A stretch of DNA of 9,192 nucleotides from Clostridiales bacterium (GCA_009774055.1 VSNB01000124.1:1-9192), one strand, 5' to 3'. Shown: positions 1 through 7,335, counted from the first letter of the stretch. Translations and numbers: made by a program. Notes: generated by a model not told the origin, from the sequence alone.

Positions 1-32
1 GCCTCATTGACAAGGTCATCTATTCCAGATAA
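1..32 (+). CDS. clpP: ClpP protease subunit, C-terminal end only (partial)
   Basis: The window opens inside a reading frame whose last codons, from base 3, give LIDKVIYSR followed by TAA at 30-32. The two bases before it (gc) fit a glycine codon. The ending GLID-x-VIY-x-R is the usual C-terminus of the ClpP serine peptidase, and clpP directly upstream of clpX is a very common order in Firmicutes. Only about ten residues are visible, so no catalytic residue can be checked. The 18-base gap to clpX contains only the clpX ribosome binding site, so the two are probably co-transcribed and their products assemble as ClpXP. Confidence 0.8.
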   Translation, partial: LIDKVIYSR

Positions 33-50
33 AACGACGGGAGAAAAAAC

Positions 51-1337
51 ATGTCCATGAGCGACGAACCCAAAAAGCCCCTTCGCTGTTCCTTCTGCGG
101 CAAGCGGGAAAACGAGGTGCGGCGGATGCTGCAGGGGCCCGGGGCCCGGATCTGCGACCAGTGCGTCCAGCTGTGCATGAGCCTGCTGGAGGAGGAACTG
201 GGAGATAACGCCGGCGAGCCGCCGGTGGAGCTGCCCGAGCACCTGCCCACCCCCAAGGAGATTCGAAAGGTCCTGGACCAGTACGTCATCGGCCAGGACA
301 GCGCAAAAATCGCCCTCTCTGTGGCGGTATACAACCACTATAAGCGCATCCAGTTCGCCGCCATGGACGACGGCGGCGAGGAAGTGGAGCTGCAGAAGAG
401 CAACATCCTGATGATCGGGCCCACCGGCAGCGGCAAGACCCATATCGCCCAGACCCTGGCCCGGATTCTGCAGGTGCCCTTCGCCATCGCCGATGCCACC
501 ACCCTCACCGAGGCGGGCTACGTGGGCGATGACGTGGAGAACATCCTGCTGCGGCTTCTGCAGGCGGCGGATTACGACGTGGAGTTGGCGGAGCGGGGCA
601 TCATCTATGTGGATGAGATCGACAAGATTGCCCGGAAGAGCGAGAACACCTCTATCACCCGGGACGTGTCCGGCGAGGGCGTGCAGCAGGCGCTGCTGAA
701 GATCCTGGAGGGCACCGTGGCCAATGTCCCGCCCCAGGGAGGCCGCAAGCACCCCCACCAGGACTTCATCCAGATCAACACCAGGAACATCCTCTTCATC
801 TGCGGCGGCGCCTTCGACGGTCTGGAGAAGATCATTGAGCGGCGCACCGACAAGCGGGGCCTGGGCTTCGACGCCCCCATTCAGAGCAAGAAGGACCGGG
901 ACGTGGGCCTTATTCTCAAGGAGGTACAGCCCCACGACCTGCTGAAGTTCGGCATCATCCCGGAGCTGGTGGGCCGTCTGCCGATCATCGCGCCCCTGGA
1001 CTCCCTGAAGCGGGAAGATCTGGCGCGCATCCTGACCGAGCCCAAGAACGCTCTGGTGAAGCAGTACGAGAAGCTTCTGTCCTATGACGAGGTGGAGCTG
1101 ACCTTCGCCGACGGAGCCCTGGAGGCCGTGGCTGACAAGGCCATTGAGCGCAACATCGGTGCCCGGGGCCTGCGGGCGGTGATGGAGGGCATCCTGACGG
1201 ACATTATGTACGACATCCCCTCCGATCCCTCGGTCCAGCGGGTGGTCATCACCGAAGCCTGCGCCAAGGGGGAGTGCGGCCCCACTCTGGTCCACAGCGG
1301 CGAAGGGGAGAGCGCGGTATCCAATCCGGCGTCCTGA
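51..1337 (+). CDS. clpX: ClpX, ATP-dependent unfoldase subunit of ClpXP protease
   Basis: ClpX is the hexameric AAA+ unfoldase that recognises tagged or damaged proteins and threads them into ClpP in the cytoplasm. The 428 residues match the usual family length. An N-terminal zinc-binding domain has C13, C16, C35 and C38. Then come Walker A GPTGSGKT (123-130), pore-1 loop GYVG (156-159), Walker B with D188-E189, the RKH pore-entrance loop (232-234), the ClpP-docking loop LGF (271-273, equivalent to IGF) and the sensor-2 GAR motif with R372. All key residues are present, so it should be active and able to dock ClpP. The start at 51 is favoured by GGGAG at 39-43 with 7-base spacing; the in-frame ATG at 57 is less well placed. 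No promoter is visible, since the start lies 18 bases after clpP, so transcription probably reads through from clpP. Confidence 0.97.
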   Translation: MSMSDEPKKPLRCSFCGKRENEVRRMLQGPGARICDQCVQLCMSLLEEELGDNAGEPPVELPEHLPTPKEIRKVLDQYVIGQDSAKIALSVAVYNHYKRIQFAAMDDGGEEVELQKSNILMIGPTGSGKTHIAQTLARILQVPFAIADATTLTEAGYVGDDVENILLRLLQAADYDVELAERGIIYVDEIDKIARKSENTSITRDVSGEGVQQALLKILEGTVANVPPQGGRKHPHQDFIQINTRNILFICGGAFDGLEKIIERRTDKRGLGFDAPIQSKKDRDVGLILKEVQPHDLLKFGIIPELVGRLPIIAPLDSLKREDLARILTEPKNALVKQYEKLLSYDEVELTFADGALEAVADKAIERNIGARGLRAVMEGILTDIMYDIPSDPSVQRVVITEACAKGECGPTLVHSGEGESAVSNPAS

Positions 1338-1373
1338 CGCGGGACCGTTCAAGCGAAAACAGAACACAAATCT

Positions 1374-1405
1374 GAGGGGGGCGGAGGACTGCCCCCCTTC
1401 TTCCC
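1374..1405 (+). terminator. Terminator-like GC hairpin between clpX and lon
   Basis: GGGGGGC (1376-1382) and GCCCCCC (1391-1397) form a perfect 7-bp stem around an 8-base loop. One A-T and one G-T pair (1374-1375 with 1398-1399) can extend it. The tail is TTCTTCCC rather than a clean T-run, so termination may be partial. It could attenuate clpX transcription into lon, leaving lon partly on read-through. I see no convincing promoter between it and lon. Confidence 0.45.
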
Positions 1406-1431
1406 TTCCCGGCCTGCGCCGGGGAAAGGAG
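1397..1431 (+). promoter_or_regulatory. Stem-loop predicted to occlude the lon ribosome binding site
   Basis: The lon Shine-Dalgarno AAAGGAG (1425-1431) lies 5 bases before the ATG. The tract 1397-1404 pairs with 1424-1431 in seven of eight positions: a C-A mismatch at 1403/1425 and a T-G wobble at 1399/1429. This helix encloses a perfect 6-bp stem, CCCGGC (1408-1413) with GCCGGG (1418-1423), and a CTGC loop. Only bases 1405-1407 are unpaired between the two stems. The whole Shine-Dalgarno would therefore be in a weaker outer helix on top of a strong inner one. The pairing is read by hand; a role in controlling lon translation is inference. Confidence 0.45.
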
Positions 1432-1436
1432 CGCAA

Positions 1437-3848
1437 ATGGAACGCAATGAAACCATGAATATGCCGGTGCTGGCCCTGCGGGGGCTGGCCATTTTTCCGG
1501 GCTGCATGCTCAGCTTCGACGTGGAGCGGGAGATCTCCATCCGTGCCCTGGAGCGGGCCATGGAGCGGGACCAGTACATCTTTCTGGCGGCCCAGCGGGA
1601 AACCTCCACCGACCAGCCCGGCGAGCAGGACCTGTACTCCGTGGGCACCATGTCGGTGATCCGGCAGATCCTCCGCATCGGCGACGCCGGCGTGCGGGTC
1701 ATTATGGAGGGCAAGGGCCGGGCGAAGCTGCGGCGGCTGTGGCAGACGGAGCCCTATCTCCAGGGCAACGTTGAGCCCCTGGCAGAGGGCCGGGCCCGGA
1801 TCTCCGAGTTCCAGCTGGAAGCCCTGCTGCGGCAGACCTGCAGCCACTTTGCGGAGTACGCCGCCCTGGCTCCCAGGCTGGGGAGCGAAATGTCCGCTGC
1901 CGTCATGAACGACCGAGATCCCGGCCATCTGGCGGATTTCATCGCCCAGAACATCATGCTCCGCCACCAGGACAAGCAGGCGGTGCTGGAGGAGCTGCGG
2001 CCTGTACAGCGGCTGCGGAAGGTTAACGAGCTGCTGGCCCGCGAGGTGGAGGTCCTCTCCTTTGAGCACGAGCTGGAGGGCCAGATCCGCCGGGAAATGG
2101 GCGAGGTCCAGCGGGATCACATTATCCGGGAACAGATCCGGCTTTTGCAGCAGGAGCTGGGCGAGGACGAGGACAGCGAGCTGACAGAGTACCGGCTGAA
2201 GATCGAGCATACGAAGCTGACGGATGAGGTGCGGGAGAAGCTCCTCAAGGAGGTGGACCGGCTGGCCAAGCAGCCTTACTCCAGCGCCGAGGCCTCAGTG
2301 ATCCGCAACTATCTGGACGTGTGCCTGGAAATGCCCTGGGGGAAGGAAACCCGGGAGCGGGCCAGCGTGCCCGCCGCCAGGAAGATTCTGGACCGGGACC
2401 ACTTCGGCCTGGAAAAGGTGAAGGAGCGCATTCTGGAGTTCATCGCCGTGCGGCAGATCAACCCGGACGCCAAGGGACAGATCGTCTGCTTAGTGGGCCC
2501 GCCGGGGGTGGGCAAAACCTCCGTGGCTATTTCCGTGGCCACGGCCCTGAACCGGAAACTGGCGCGGCTGAGCCTGGGCGGCGTCCGGGACGAGGCGGAC
2601 ATCCGCGGCCACCGCAGGACCTACATAGGGGCCATGCCGGGCCGGATCGTCAACGCCATCAGCCAGAGCGGCAGCATGAATCCCCTGCTGCTGCTGGACG
2701 AGATCGACAAGATGGGCAGTGACTACCGTGGGGACCCCTCGGCGGCCCTGCTGGAGGTGCTGGACGGCGAGCAGAACTACGCCTTCCGGGACCACTTCCT
2801 GGAGATTCCCCTGGACCTGAGCCGGGTGCTGTTCATCACCACCGCCAACACCACCTCCACCATCCCCCGCCCCCTGCTGGACCGGATGGAGGTCATCGAG
2901 CTGACCAGCTACACCGATGAGGAGAAGCTGGAGATTGCAAAGCGTTACCTGCTGCCCAAACAGATGAAGGAGCACGGGCTGAAAAAAGCAGCCCTGCGGA
3001 TCAGCGACGAGGCCATCCGGGCCGTTATCACCGGGTACACCCGGGAATCCGGGGTCCGCTCCCTGGAGCGTCAGATGGGCAAGCTGTGCCGGAAGACGGC
3101 CATGCGCCTGGTCACCGGCGAGGTGAAGCGGTGCTCTGTGACGCCGGAGGATCTGGAGGACTTTCTGGGCGTACGGCGGTACCAGCCGCCGGCGCTGGAT
3201 CCGGACCCGGTGGGCGTGGTCAATGGGCTGGCCTGGACGGAGTCCGGCGGCGAGCTGCTGGAGGTGGAGGTCAACGTGATGGAGGGTACCGGGAAGCTGG
3301 AGCTCACCGGCAACCTGGGGGACGTGATGAAGGAGTCCGCCCACGCCGCCGTCAGCTGCATCCGCAGCCGGGCAGGGCAGCTGGGCATTGATCCGGAGTT
3401 TTACAAAAACAAGGATATCCACATCCACTTCCCCGAGGGGGCGGTGCCCAAGGACGGGCCCTCCGCCGGCGTGGCCATCACCACTGCCGTTGTATCGGCG
3501 CTGACGGGGCGGAGAGTACGTTCCAACGTCGCCATGACCGGCGAGGTGACCCTGCGGGGCCGGGTGCTGGCTATCGGCGGACTGAAGGAGAAAACCATGG
3601 CCGCCAAGCGGAACGGCATCCGGACGGTGCTCATTCCCAAGGAGAACCTGCGGGACCTGGCGGAGATCGACCCGGTGGTGCGGAGCGCCCTGCGGTTCGT
3701 GTCTGCGGAAACTGTGGATACCGTATTGAGCGAGGCGCTGTATCCGGCGGAGATTGCCGGGGAGCGGCCCGAGCCGGTCCAGGAGCCTATTATCACCGCC
3801 TTTGTGCCTATGGAGCAGGCGGTGCAGGACACGCCCATGCGCCAGTAA
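1437..3848 (+). CDS. lon: Lon (LonA-type) ATP-dependent serine protease
   Basis: Lon is a homo-hexameric cytoplasmic protease that degrades misfolded and selected regulatory proteins. The 803 residues are slightly longer than usual LonA (about 775-785) and contain all three parts. A LAN substrate-binding region starts at MPVLALRGLAIFPG; a helical linker follows to about residue 300. The AAA+ module has Walker A GPPGVGKT (354-361) and Walker B LLLLDE (D421, E422). The protease domain has catalytic S676 in PKDGPSAG and K719 in LKEK, spaced 43 apart as in E. coli Lon (S679/K722). There is no transmembrane segment, so this is LonA rather than LonB. The start at 1437 has AAAGGAG at 1425-1431; a later in-frame ATG (1452) has no such site. 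The extra C-terminal tail is unremarkable. lon between clpX and ysxC is classic Firmicute order; the lonB found there in Bacillus is absent. Confidence 0.97.
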   Translation: MERNETMNMPVLALRGLAIFPGCMLSFDVEREISIRALERAMERDQYIFLAAQRETSTDQPGEQDLYSVGTMSVIRQILRIGDAGVRVIMEGKGRAKLRRLWQTEPYLQGNVEPLAEGRARISEFQLEALLRQTCSHFAEYAALAPRLGSEMSAAVMNDRDPGHLADFIAQNIMLRHQDKQAVLEELRPVQRLRKVNELLAREVEVLSFEHELEGQIRREMGEVQRDHIIREQIRLLQQELGEDEDSELTEYRLKIEHTKLTDEVREKLLKEVDRLAKQPYSSAEASVIRNYLDVCLEMPWGKETRERASVPAARKILDRDHFGLEKVKERILEFIAVRQINPDAKGQIVCLVGPPGVGKTSVAISVATALNRKLARLSLGGVRDEADIRGHRRTYIGAMPGRIVNAISQSGSMNPLLLLDEIDKMGSDYRGDPSAALLEVLDGEQNYAFRDHFLEIPLDLSRVLFITTANTTSTIPRPLLDRMEVIELTSYTDEEKLEIAKRYLLPKQMKEHGLKKAALRISDEAIRAVITGYTRESGVRSLERQMGKLCRKTAMRLVTGEVKRCSVTPEDLEDFLGVRRYQPPALDPDPVGVVNGLAWTESGGELLEVEVNVMEGTGKLELTGNLGDVMKESAHAAVSCIRSRAGQLGIDPEFYKNKDIHIHFPEGAVPKDGPSAGVAITTAVVSALTGRRVRSNVAMTGEVTLRGRVLAIGGLKEKTMAAKRNGIRTVLIPKENLRDLAEIDPVVRSALRFVSAETVDTVLSEALYPAEIAGERPEPVQEPIITAFVPMEQAVQDTPMRQ

Positions 3849-3867
3849 TGGAGAGAGGAGGCGGGGT

Positions 3868-4464
3868 ATGCCGCTGAATTTTAACAAGGTGGAGTTTATC
3901 CGCTCCGCCGTGAAAAAGGAAGATTTCCTCCGGGACGGCCTGCCGCAGATGGCTTTTGCGGGGCGGTCCAACGTGGGGAAGAGCTCGGTCATCAACCGGC
4001 TGGTGAACCGGAAGAATTTCGCCCGGGTGGGAGCTTCGCCAGGAAAAACCAGCCAGATCAACTACTTCCTGCTGGACGGCGGAGCCTATCTGGTGGATCT
4101 GCCTGGGTACGGCTACGCCAAGGTGTCCAAGGCGGAACGGGACCGGTGGGGGCGGCTTATGGAGAGCTACTTCGCCTCGGGGCTGATTACCCTGGGGGTC
4201 ATGATCGTGGACGCCCGGCACAAGCCTACGGCGGACGATGTGACCATGGCCAACTGGTTCTATGACGCGGAGTGCCCGGTAATCGTCGCGGCAAACAAGC
4301 TGGATAAGCTGAAAAAGTCGGAGATCGAGCCCAATCTGGCCCGCATCCGAGAAACCCTGGGTCTGCGGGAGGGGGACGCGCTGGTCCCCTTCTCCGCCGA
4401 GCGGGGGGACGGAAAGGAGCAGCTCACCGCCCTGCTCCGGGAGATGCTGGAGGTGGAGGCATGA
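3868..4464 (+). CDS. ysxC: YsxC/EngB (YihA) ribosome-biogenesis GTP-binding protein
   Basis: YsxC is a small TRAFAC-class GTPase needed for late assembly of the 50S ribosomal subunit. The 198 residues agree with the family (about 195). Motifs seen: G1 GRSNVGKSS (32-40), G2 threonine T61 in PGKTSQINYF, G3 DLPGYG (77-82), G4 NKLD (143-146) and G5 SAE (176-178). N35 in the G1 loop and the YGYAKV switch II are typical of EngB. The frame is open upstream to 3754 inside lon, but the ATG at 3868 is chosen because AGAGGAGG (3854-3861) lies 6 bases before it and the protein then begins like the family (NFNKVEFIRSA). The gap to the lon stop is 19 bases, so it is in the same operon. It overlaps the next gene by four bases. 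Confidence 0.96.
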   Translation: MPLNFNKVEFIRSAVKKEDFLRDGLPQMAFAGRSNVGKSSVINRLVNRKNFARVGASPGKTSQINYFLLDGGAYLVDLPGYGYAKVSKAERDRWGRLMESYFASGLITLGVMIVDARHKPTADDVTMANWFYDAECPVIVAANKLDKLKKSEIEPNLARIRETLGLREGDALVPFSAERGDGKEQLTALLREMLEVEA

Positions 4465-4979
4465 CGCTGGACCGGCCCCTTGAGGGAGGGCGGATCGTGA
4501 TCCGGAGCTATACCCCGGAGGATCTGGATTTTTGCACCGGCATGTGGTTCGACCCGGAGAACGGACAGTATCTCAGCGATCCCTCCCGGGAGTATGTGGA
4601 CGAGGTGTTCCAGCGGGCCCTGGACGGCCTCCAGGACAGCGGGAACGGGTACTATCTCGTTGTGGAGCGGAAGGTCGGTGGGGAGCGGATCGGCACCTGC
4701 TGTGCTTTCCCGGACGAGGCCGGGAAGGCATACGACATCGGCTACTGCATCCACAAGAGCTGCTGGCGGCAGGGGTTCGGCAGGGAAGTGGTGGAGCTGC
4801 TGCTGGACTGGATCCGGGACCAGGGCGGGACCGCCATCACGGCGGAGGCCGCAAAGGAAAACCGCGGTTCCTGCGCCCTGCTGGAGAAGTGCGGGTTTAC
4901 CGCGGTGAAGGAAGCATCCTTCCAAAAATATCATATGGATGTCGTGTTTGAGAGCTTTATTTACGAAAAAAAGCTGTGA
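4461..4979 (+). CDS. GNAT N-acetyltransferase, RimJ/RimL-like
   Basis: The 172-residue protein has a GNAT fold. It begins with the RimJ/RimL-type opening (GGRIVIRSYTPEDLDF, 9-24). A beta-4 strand runs into the acetyl-CoA pyrophosphate-binding loop RQGFGR (103-108), and the end carries ENRGSCALLEKCGF, the usual asparagine and Cys-Gly-Phe region. It should transfer acetyl from acetyl-CoA to an amine, perhaps a protein N-terminus or a small molecule; the substrate cannot be read from the sequence. Its ATG overlaps the ysxC stop (ATGA), and GGAGG at 4449-4453 inside ysxC is correctly spaced, so it is probably translationally coupled. It is the last gene of the plus-strand operon. Family assignment is firm, the RimJ/RimL subgroup moderately so. 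Confidence 0.88.
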   Translation: MTLDRPLEGGRIVIRSYTPEDLDFCTGMWFDPENGQYLSDPSREYVDEVFQRALDGLQDSGNGYYLVVERKVGGERIGTCCAFPDEAGKAYDIGYCIHKSCWRQGFGREVVELLLDWIRDQGGTAITAEAAKENRGSCALLEKCGFTAVKEASFQKYHMDVVFESFIYEKKL

Positions 4980-4985
4980 GCATAG

Positions 4986-5023
4986 AAAACCTCCCTGCGG
5001 ATTTGCTCCACAGGGAGGTTTTT
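4986..5023. terminator. Bidirectional intrinsic terminator between convergent genes
   Basis: A 12-bp perfect stem is formed by 4986-4997 (AAAACCTCCCTG) and 5011-5022, with a 13-base loop. On the plus strand it ends in a T-run (5019-5023) for the GNAT gene that stops at 4979. On the minus strand the stem ends in TTTT followed by C, which can serve the EF-G-like gene that stops at 5052. Position between two convergent stops fits a shared terminator. Confidence 0.9.
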
Positions 5024-5051
5024 ATCAGAAGTATGGGTATTTAACCGGAAA

Positions 5052-7124
5052 TTACTCCTCCGCCATGGCCTTGGCCTCGGCGATGGCCTTCTCCTGGGCG
5101 GCCGCCGGGCAGTCCTCGTAGCGGACAAAGTGGAAGGTGAAGCTGCCGCGGGACTGGGTCATGGAGCGCAGGTCAATGGCGTAGGTCATCATCTCCGCCA
5201 TGGGAACCTCGGCCTCCACCACCTGGTCGCCGTCGCCGGTGGGGTTCATACCCATGACGCGGCCCCGGCGCTTGTTCAGGTCGCCCAGGATGTCGCCCAT
5301 GTAGCTGTCGGGGATGGTAACCTTCAGCTCGCCGATGGGCTCCAGCAGAACGGGGGACGCCTCAGGCAGAGCGGCCTTATAGGCCAGCTGGGCGGCGGTC
5401 TTGAAGGCAATTTCGGAGGAATCCACCGGGTGGTAGGAGCCGTCCACCAGGGTGGCCTTCAAAAACACCATGGGATAGCCCGCCAGCACGCCGTGAGCGC
5501 AGGCCTCCCGGAGGCCCTTCTCAACGGCAGGGAAGAAGTTCTTTGGTACGCTACCGCCGAAGACCTCCTCGGCAAAGATCATATCCTCCTGCTCGTCCTG
5601 GGGCTCGAAAACAATATGGACGTCACCGAACTGGCCGCTGCCGCCGGTCTGCTTCTTGTGGCGACCCTGCTTGCGGACCTGCTTGCGGATCTTCTCACGA
5701 TAGGCCACCCGGGGGGTGTCCAGCTCGGCGTCCACGCCGAAGCGGCTCTTCAGCTTGCTCACCAGCACGTCGATCTGGATGTCGCCCGCGCCGGAGACCA
5801 CCACCTGATGGGTCTCGGCGTTGTTGACCACGCTGAAGGTGGGGTCCTCCTCATTGAGACGGATGAGGCCGCTGCCCACCTTCTCGTCCTGGCCCCGGGT
5901 CTTGGGAGCGATGGCCCGGGAGTAGCAGGGCTCGGCGAACTGCACGGGAGCCAGCTTCACCACGTTCTTGGGATCGCACAGCGTCTCGCCGGTCTTGAGA
6001 CGGTCCATCTTGGCGATGGCGCCGATGTCGCCGCAGGCGATCTCCTTGACTTCCTCGTTCTTCTTGCCCTTGATGGTATACAGGCGGCCCAGCTTCTCGG
6101 TCTTGCCGGTAGTGGGGTTGTAGAGGGACATATCGCCGGTGACCTTACCGGAAACCACCTTCACCAGGGAGTACTTGCCGTACTGGTCGGAGATTGTCTT
6201 GAAGACGATGGCGGCAGTGGCGCCGTTGGGGTCCCGCTTGACCTCCACGGCGTTCTCGCCGGACTCGTCGGTGGCCTTCTCAGCGGGCATCTCCTGGGGG
6301 CCGGGGACCAGGTCCACGATGGTACTCAGCAGCATCTCGGTGCCCAGGCCCGTCACGGCAGAGCCGCAGACCACGGGGGCCAGGGTGCCCTCGTGCATGC
6401 CCACCTTCAGGCCGGTCATGATCTCTTCCTTGGTGAAGGGCTCGCCGGCGAAGAACTTTTCCATGTTCTCCTCGGTGGTCTCGGCCACGGCCTCCATCAG
6501 CTGGCCGTAGAGCTCGTCAACCACCTTCATCTTGCTGTCGGGAATGGGGATCTCCACCCGCTTGGCGCCCTTCTTGTTCTCGGGCATCTGGTAGGCCTTC
6601 TTGTTGAGCACGTCGATGATGCCGATGGTGCGCTTATTGTCGTCCCAGATGGGGGCTACCACAGGGGCAATGGACTTCGACAGCTTCTCCCGCAGGGCCT
6701 CAAGGGTAGTGGAGAAGTTGGCGTTCTCCTCGTCCTCCTTGGAAATGTACACGATGCAGGGCTTGTTCTGGCTCTTGAGGTACTTCCAGCACCGCTCCGC
6801 GCCCACGCTGAGCCCGTCCTTGGAGGCGCACACCAGCACCCCGACTTCGGCGGCCCGAACGCCGGACTGCATCTCGCCGGCGAAGTCAAAGTTGCCCGGG
6901 GTATCCAGGACGTTGATCTTCACGCCGTTATAGATCACCGGCGTCATGGCCAGGGAAATGGAAATCTGACGCTTGATCTCCTCGGGGTCGTAATCGCAAA
7001 CGGTGTTGCCGTCCGCAGGCTTGCCCAGGCGGTCGGTAACGCCGGTGAGATACAGCATGCTCTCCACCAGGGAGGTCTTTCCGCTGCCGCCGTGGCCCAG
7101 CAGGCAGATGTTGCGAATGTCCAT
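5052..7124 (-). CDS. Elongation factor G-like translational GTPase (EF-G-2 type)
   Basis: The 690-residue protein has EF-G architecture: GTPase domain, a second beta-barrel domain, domains III-V, and a C-terminus ending in an acidic, alanine-rich helix. G1 is GHGGSGKTS (10-18), as in the second EF-G type of Thermus and Thermotoga, not the GHIDAGKTT of housekeeping EF-G. The switch I threonine position is S55 (RQISIS). G3 is DTPGNFDF with N78 where EF-G has catalytic histidine. G4 is SKED (128-131) instead of NKxD. Domain IV keeps SYHPVDSSE with H565 at the tip that enters the decoding site, and the IGELKVTIP and NKRRGRVMGM regions of domain V are normal. It should bind the ribosome; whether it translocates or does another job (recycling, rescue) is open. 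The start has AAGGAGA (complement of 7134-7140) 9 bases upstream. It is monocistronic, with its own promoter and terminator. No gene symbol is given, because it is probably a paralogue of the main fusA. Confidence 0.93.
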   Translation of the reverse strand: MDIRNICLLGHGGSGKTSLVESMLYLTGVTDRLGKPADGNTVCDYDPEEIKRQISISLAMTPVIYNGVKINVLDTPGNFDFAGEMQSGVRAAEVGVLVCASKDGLSVGAERCWKYLKSQNKPCIVYISKEDEENANFSTTLEALREKLSKSIAPVVAPIWDDNKRTIGIIDVLNKKAYQMPENKKGAKRVEIPIPDSKMKVVDELYGQLMEAVAETTEENMEKFFAGEPFTKEEIMTGLKVGMHEGTLAPVVCGSAVTGLGTEMLLSTIVDLVPGPQEMPAEKATDESGENAVEVKRDPNGATAAIVFKTISDQYGKYSLVKVVSGKVTGDMSLYNPTTGKTEKLGRLYTIKGKKNEEVKEIACGDIGAIAKMDRLKTGETLCDPKNVVKLAPVQFAEPCYSRAIAPKTRGQDEKVGSGLIRLNEEDPTFSVVNNAETHQVVVSGAGDIQIDVLVSKLKSRFGVDAELDTPRVAYREKIRKQVRKQGRHKKQTGGSGQFGDVHIVFEPQDEQEDMIFAEEVFGGSVPKNFFPAVEKGLREACAHGVLAGYPMVFLKATLVDGSYHPVDSSEIAFKTAAQLAYKAALPEASPVLLEPIGELKVTIPDSYMGDILGDLNKRRGRVMGMNPTGDGDQVVEAEVPMAEMMTYAIDLRSMTQSRGSFTFHFVRYEDCPAAAQEKAIAEAKAMAEE

Positions 7125-7140
7125 AGAGTTTAGTCTCCTT

Positions 7141-7180
7141 CCGTTTATCGTGCCCCGCAGAGCGGGAACTAGCCTAACGG
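7141..7180 (-). promoter_or_regulatory. Structured 5' leader of the EF-G-like gene
   Basis: On the minus strand an outer 5-bp stem, CCGTT (7180-7176) with AACGG (7145-7141), encloses a perfect hairpin CCCGC-TCT-GCGGG (7166-7154). The outer stem ends directly against the Shine-Dalgarno AAGGAGA (7140-7134) without covering it. The fold lies between the predicted transcription start near 7178 and the start codon, so it would sit at the very 5' end of the mRNA. It may stabilise the message or affect ribosome loading; no known riboswitch class is recognised. Confidence 0.35.
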
Positions 7181-7184
7181 ATTA

Positions 7185-7213
7185 ATTATAGTACTTTTTC
7201 TGTTTTAGCACAA
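7185..7213 (-). promoter_or_regulatory. Sigma-A type promoter for the EF-G-like gene
   Basis: Read on the minus strand, a perfect -10 box TATAAT (complement of 7185-7190) is preceded by a 17-base spacer and TTGTGC (complement of 7208-7213) as a partial -35 box (TTG matched). The spacer and flanks are A/T-rich, standing out from the GC-rich surroundings. The start of transcription would be near 7178, giving a leader of roughly 54 bases before the ATG at 7124. Confidence 0.75.
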
Positions 7214-7274
7214 CTGGAATTTTCTCTTGCGGCAGATTTTAGACAGATTCAACAAAAAGGAGACAGCTTTTTTG

Positions 7275-7322
7275 ATAAATACAGCAGGGGGACCCTGCCG
7301 CGGCACGCGGCGGGTCCCCCTG
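7275..7322 (-). terminator. Strong terminator hairpin after the GNAT / membrane-protein operon
   Basis: The arms 7285-7302 and 7306-7322 pair over 17 bp with a single bulged T (7296) and a 3-base GCA loop. Read on the minus strand the stem is followed by CTGTATTTATC, a T-rich but interrupted tail, so this ends transcription from the acetyltransferase that stops at 7336. A second, weak A/T hairpin follows (CTTTTTT at 7265-7271 with AAAAAG at 7253-7258). Between it and the EF-G promoter (7214-7252) I see nothing. Confidence 0.75.
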
Positions 7323-7335
7323 GGGCCGGTCTTGT

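Noticed and set aside
1338..1375. A separate promoter for lon in the clpX-lon gap
   Set aside because: TTCAAG at 1349-1354 has no acceptable -10 box at 16-18 bases, so no promoter can be supported.
3754..3867. Longer N-terminus for YsxC starting inside lon
   Set aside because: The extra 38 residues have no family counterpart, and the ATG at 3868 has an excellent ribosome binding site and gives the normal protein length.
2490..4061. Long open frame (523 codons) on the minus strand across lon and ysxC
   Set aside because: It is antisense to two well-supported genes, has low-complexity H/G/Q/L-rich translation and crosses a gene boundary, so it is a shadow of GC-rich codon use.
5130..7133. Long open frame (667 codons) on the plus strand opposite the EF-G-like gene
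   Set aside because: It is antisense to a clear EF-G homologue. Its product is rich in G, L, H, V and A without recognisable motifs, it has no ribosome binding site, and such frames arise from strong G/C bias at third positions.
7204..7211. TTAGCAC resembling half of a CIRCE heat-shock operator
   Set aside because: The second half GAGTGCTAA is absent at the required 9-base spacing and the match is incomplete, so it is a chance half-site overlapping the -35 region.
7257..7330. Possible small plus-strand gene after AAGGAG at 7257-7262
   Set aside because: Only a TTG start is available, and the frame runs through the terminator hairpin and antisense into the GNAT gene.
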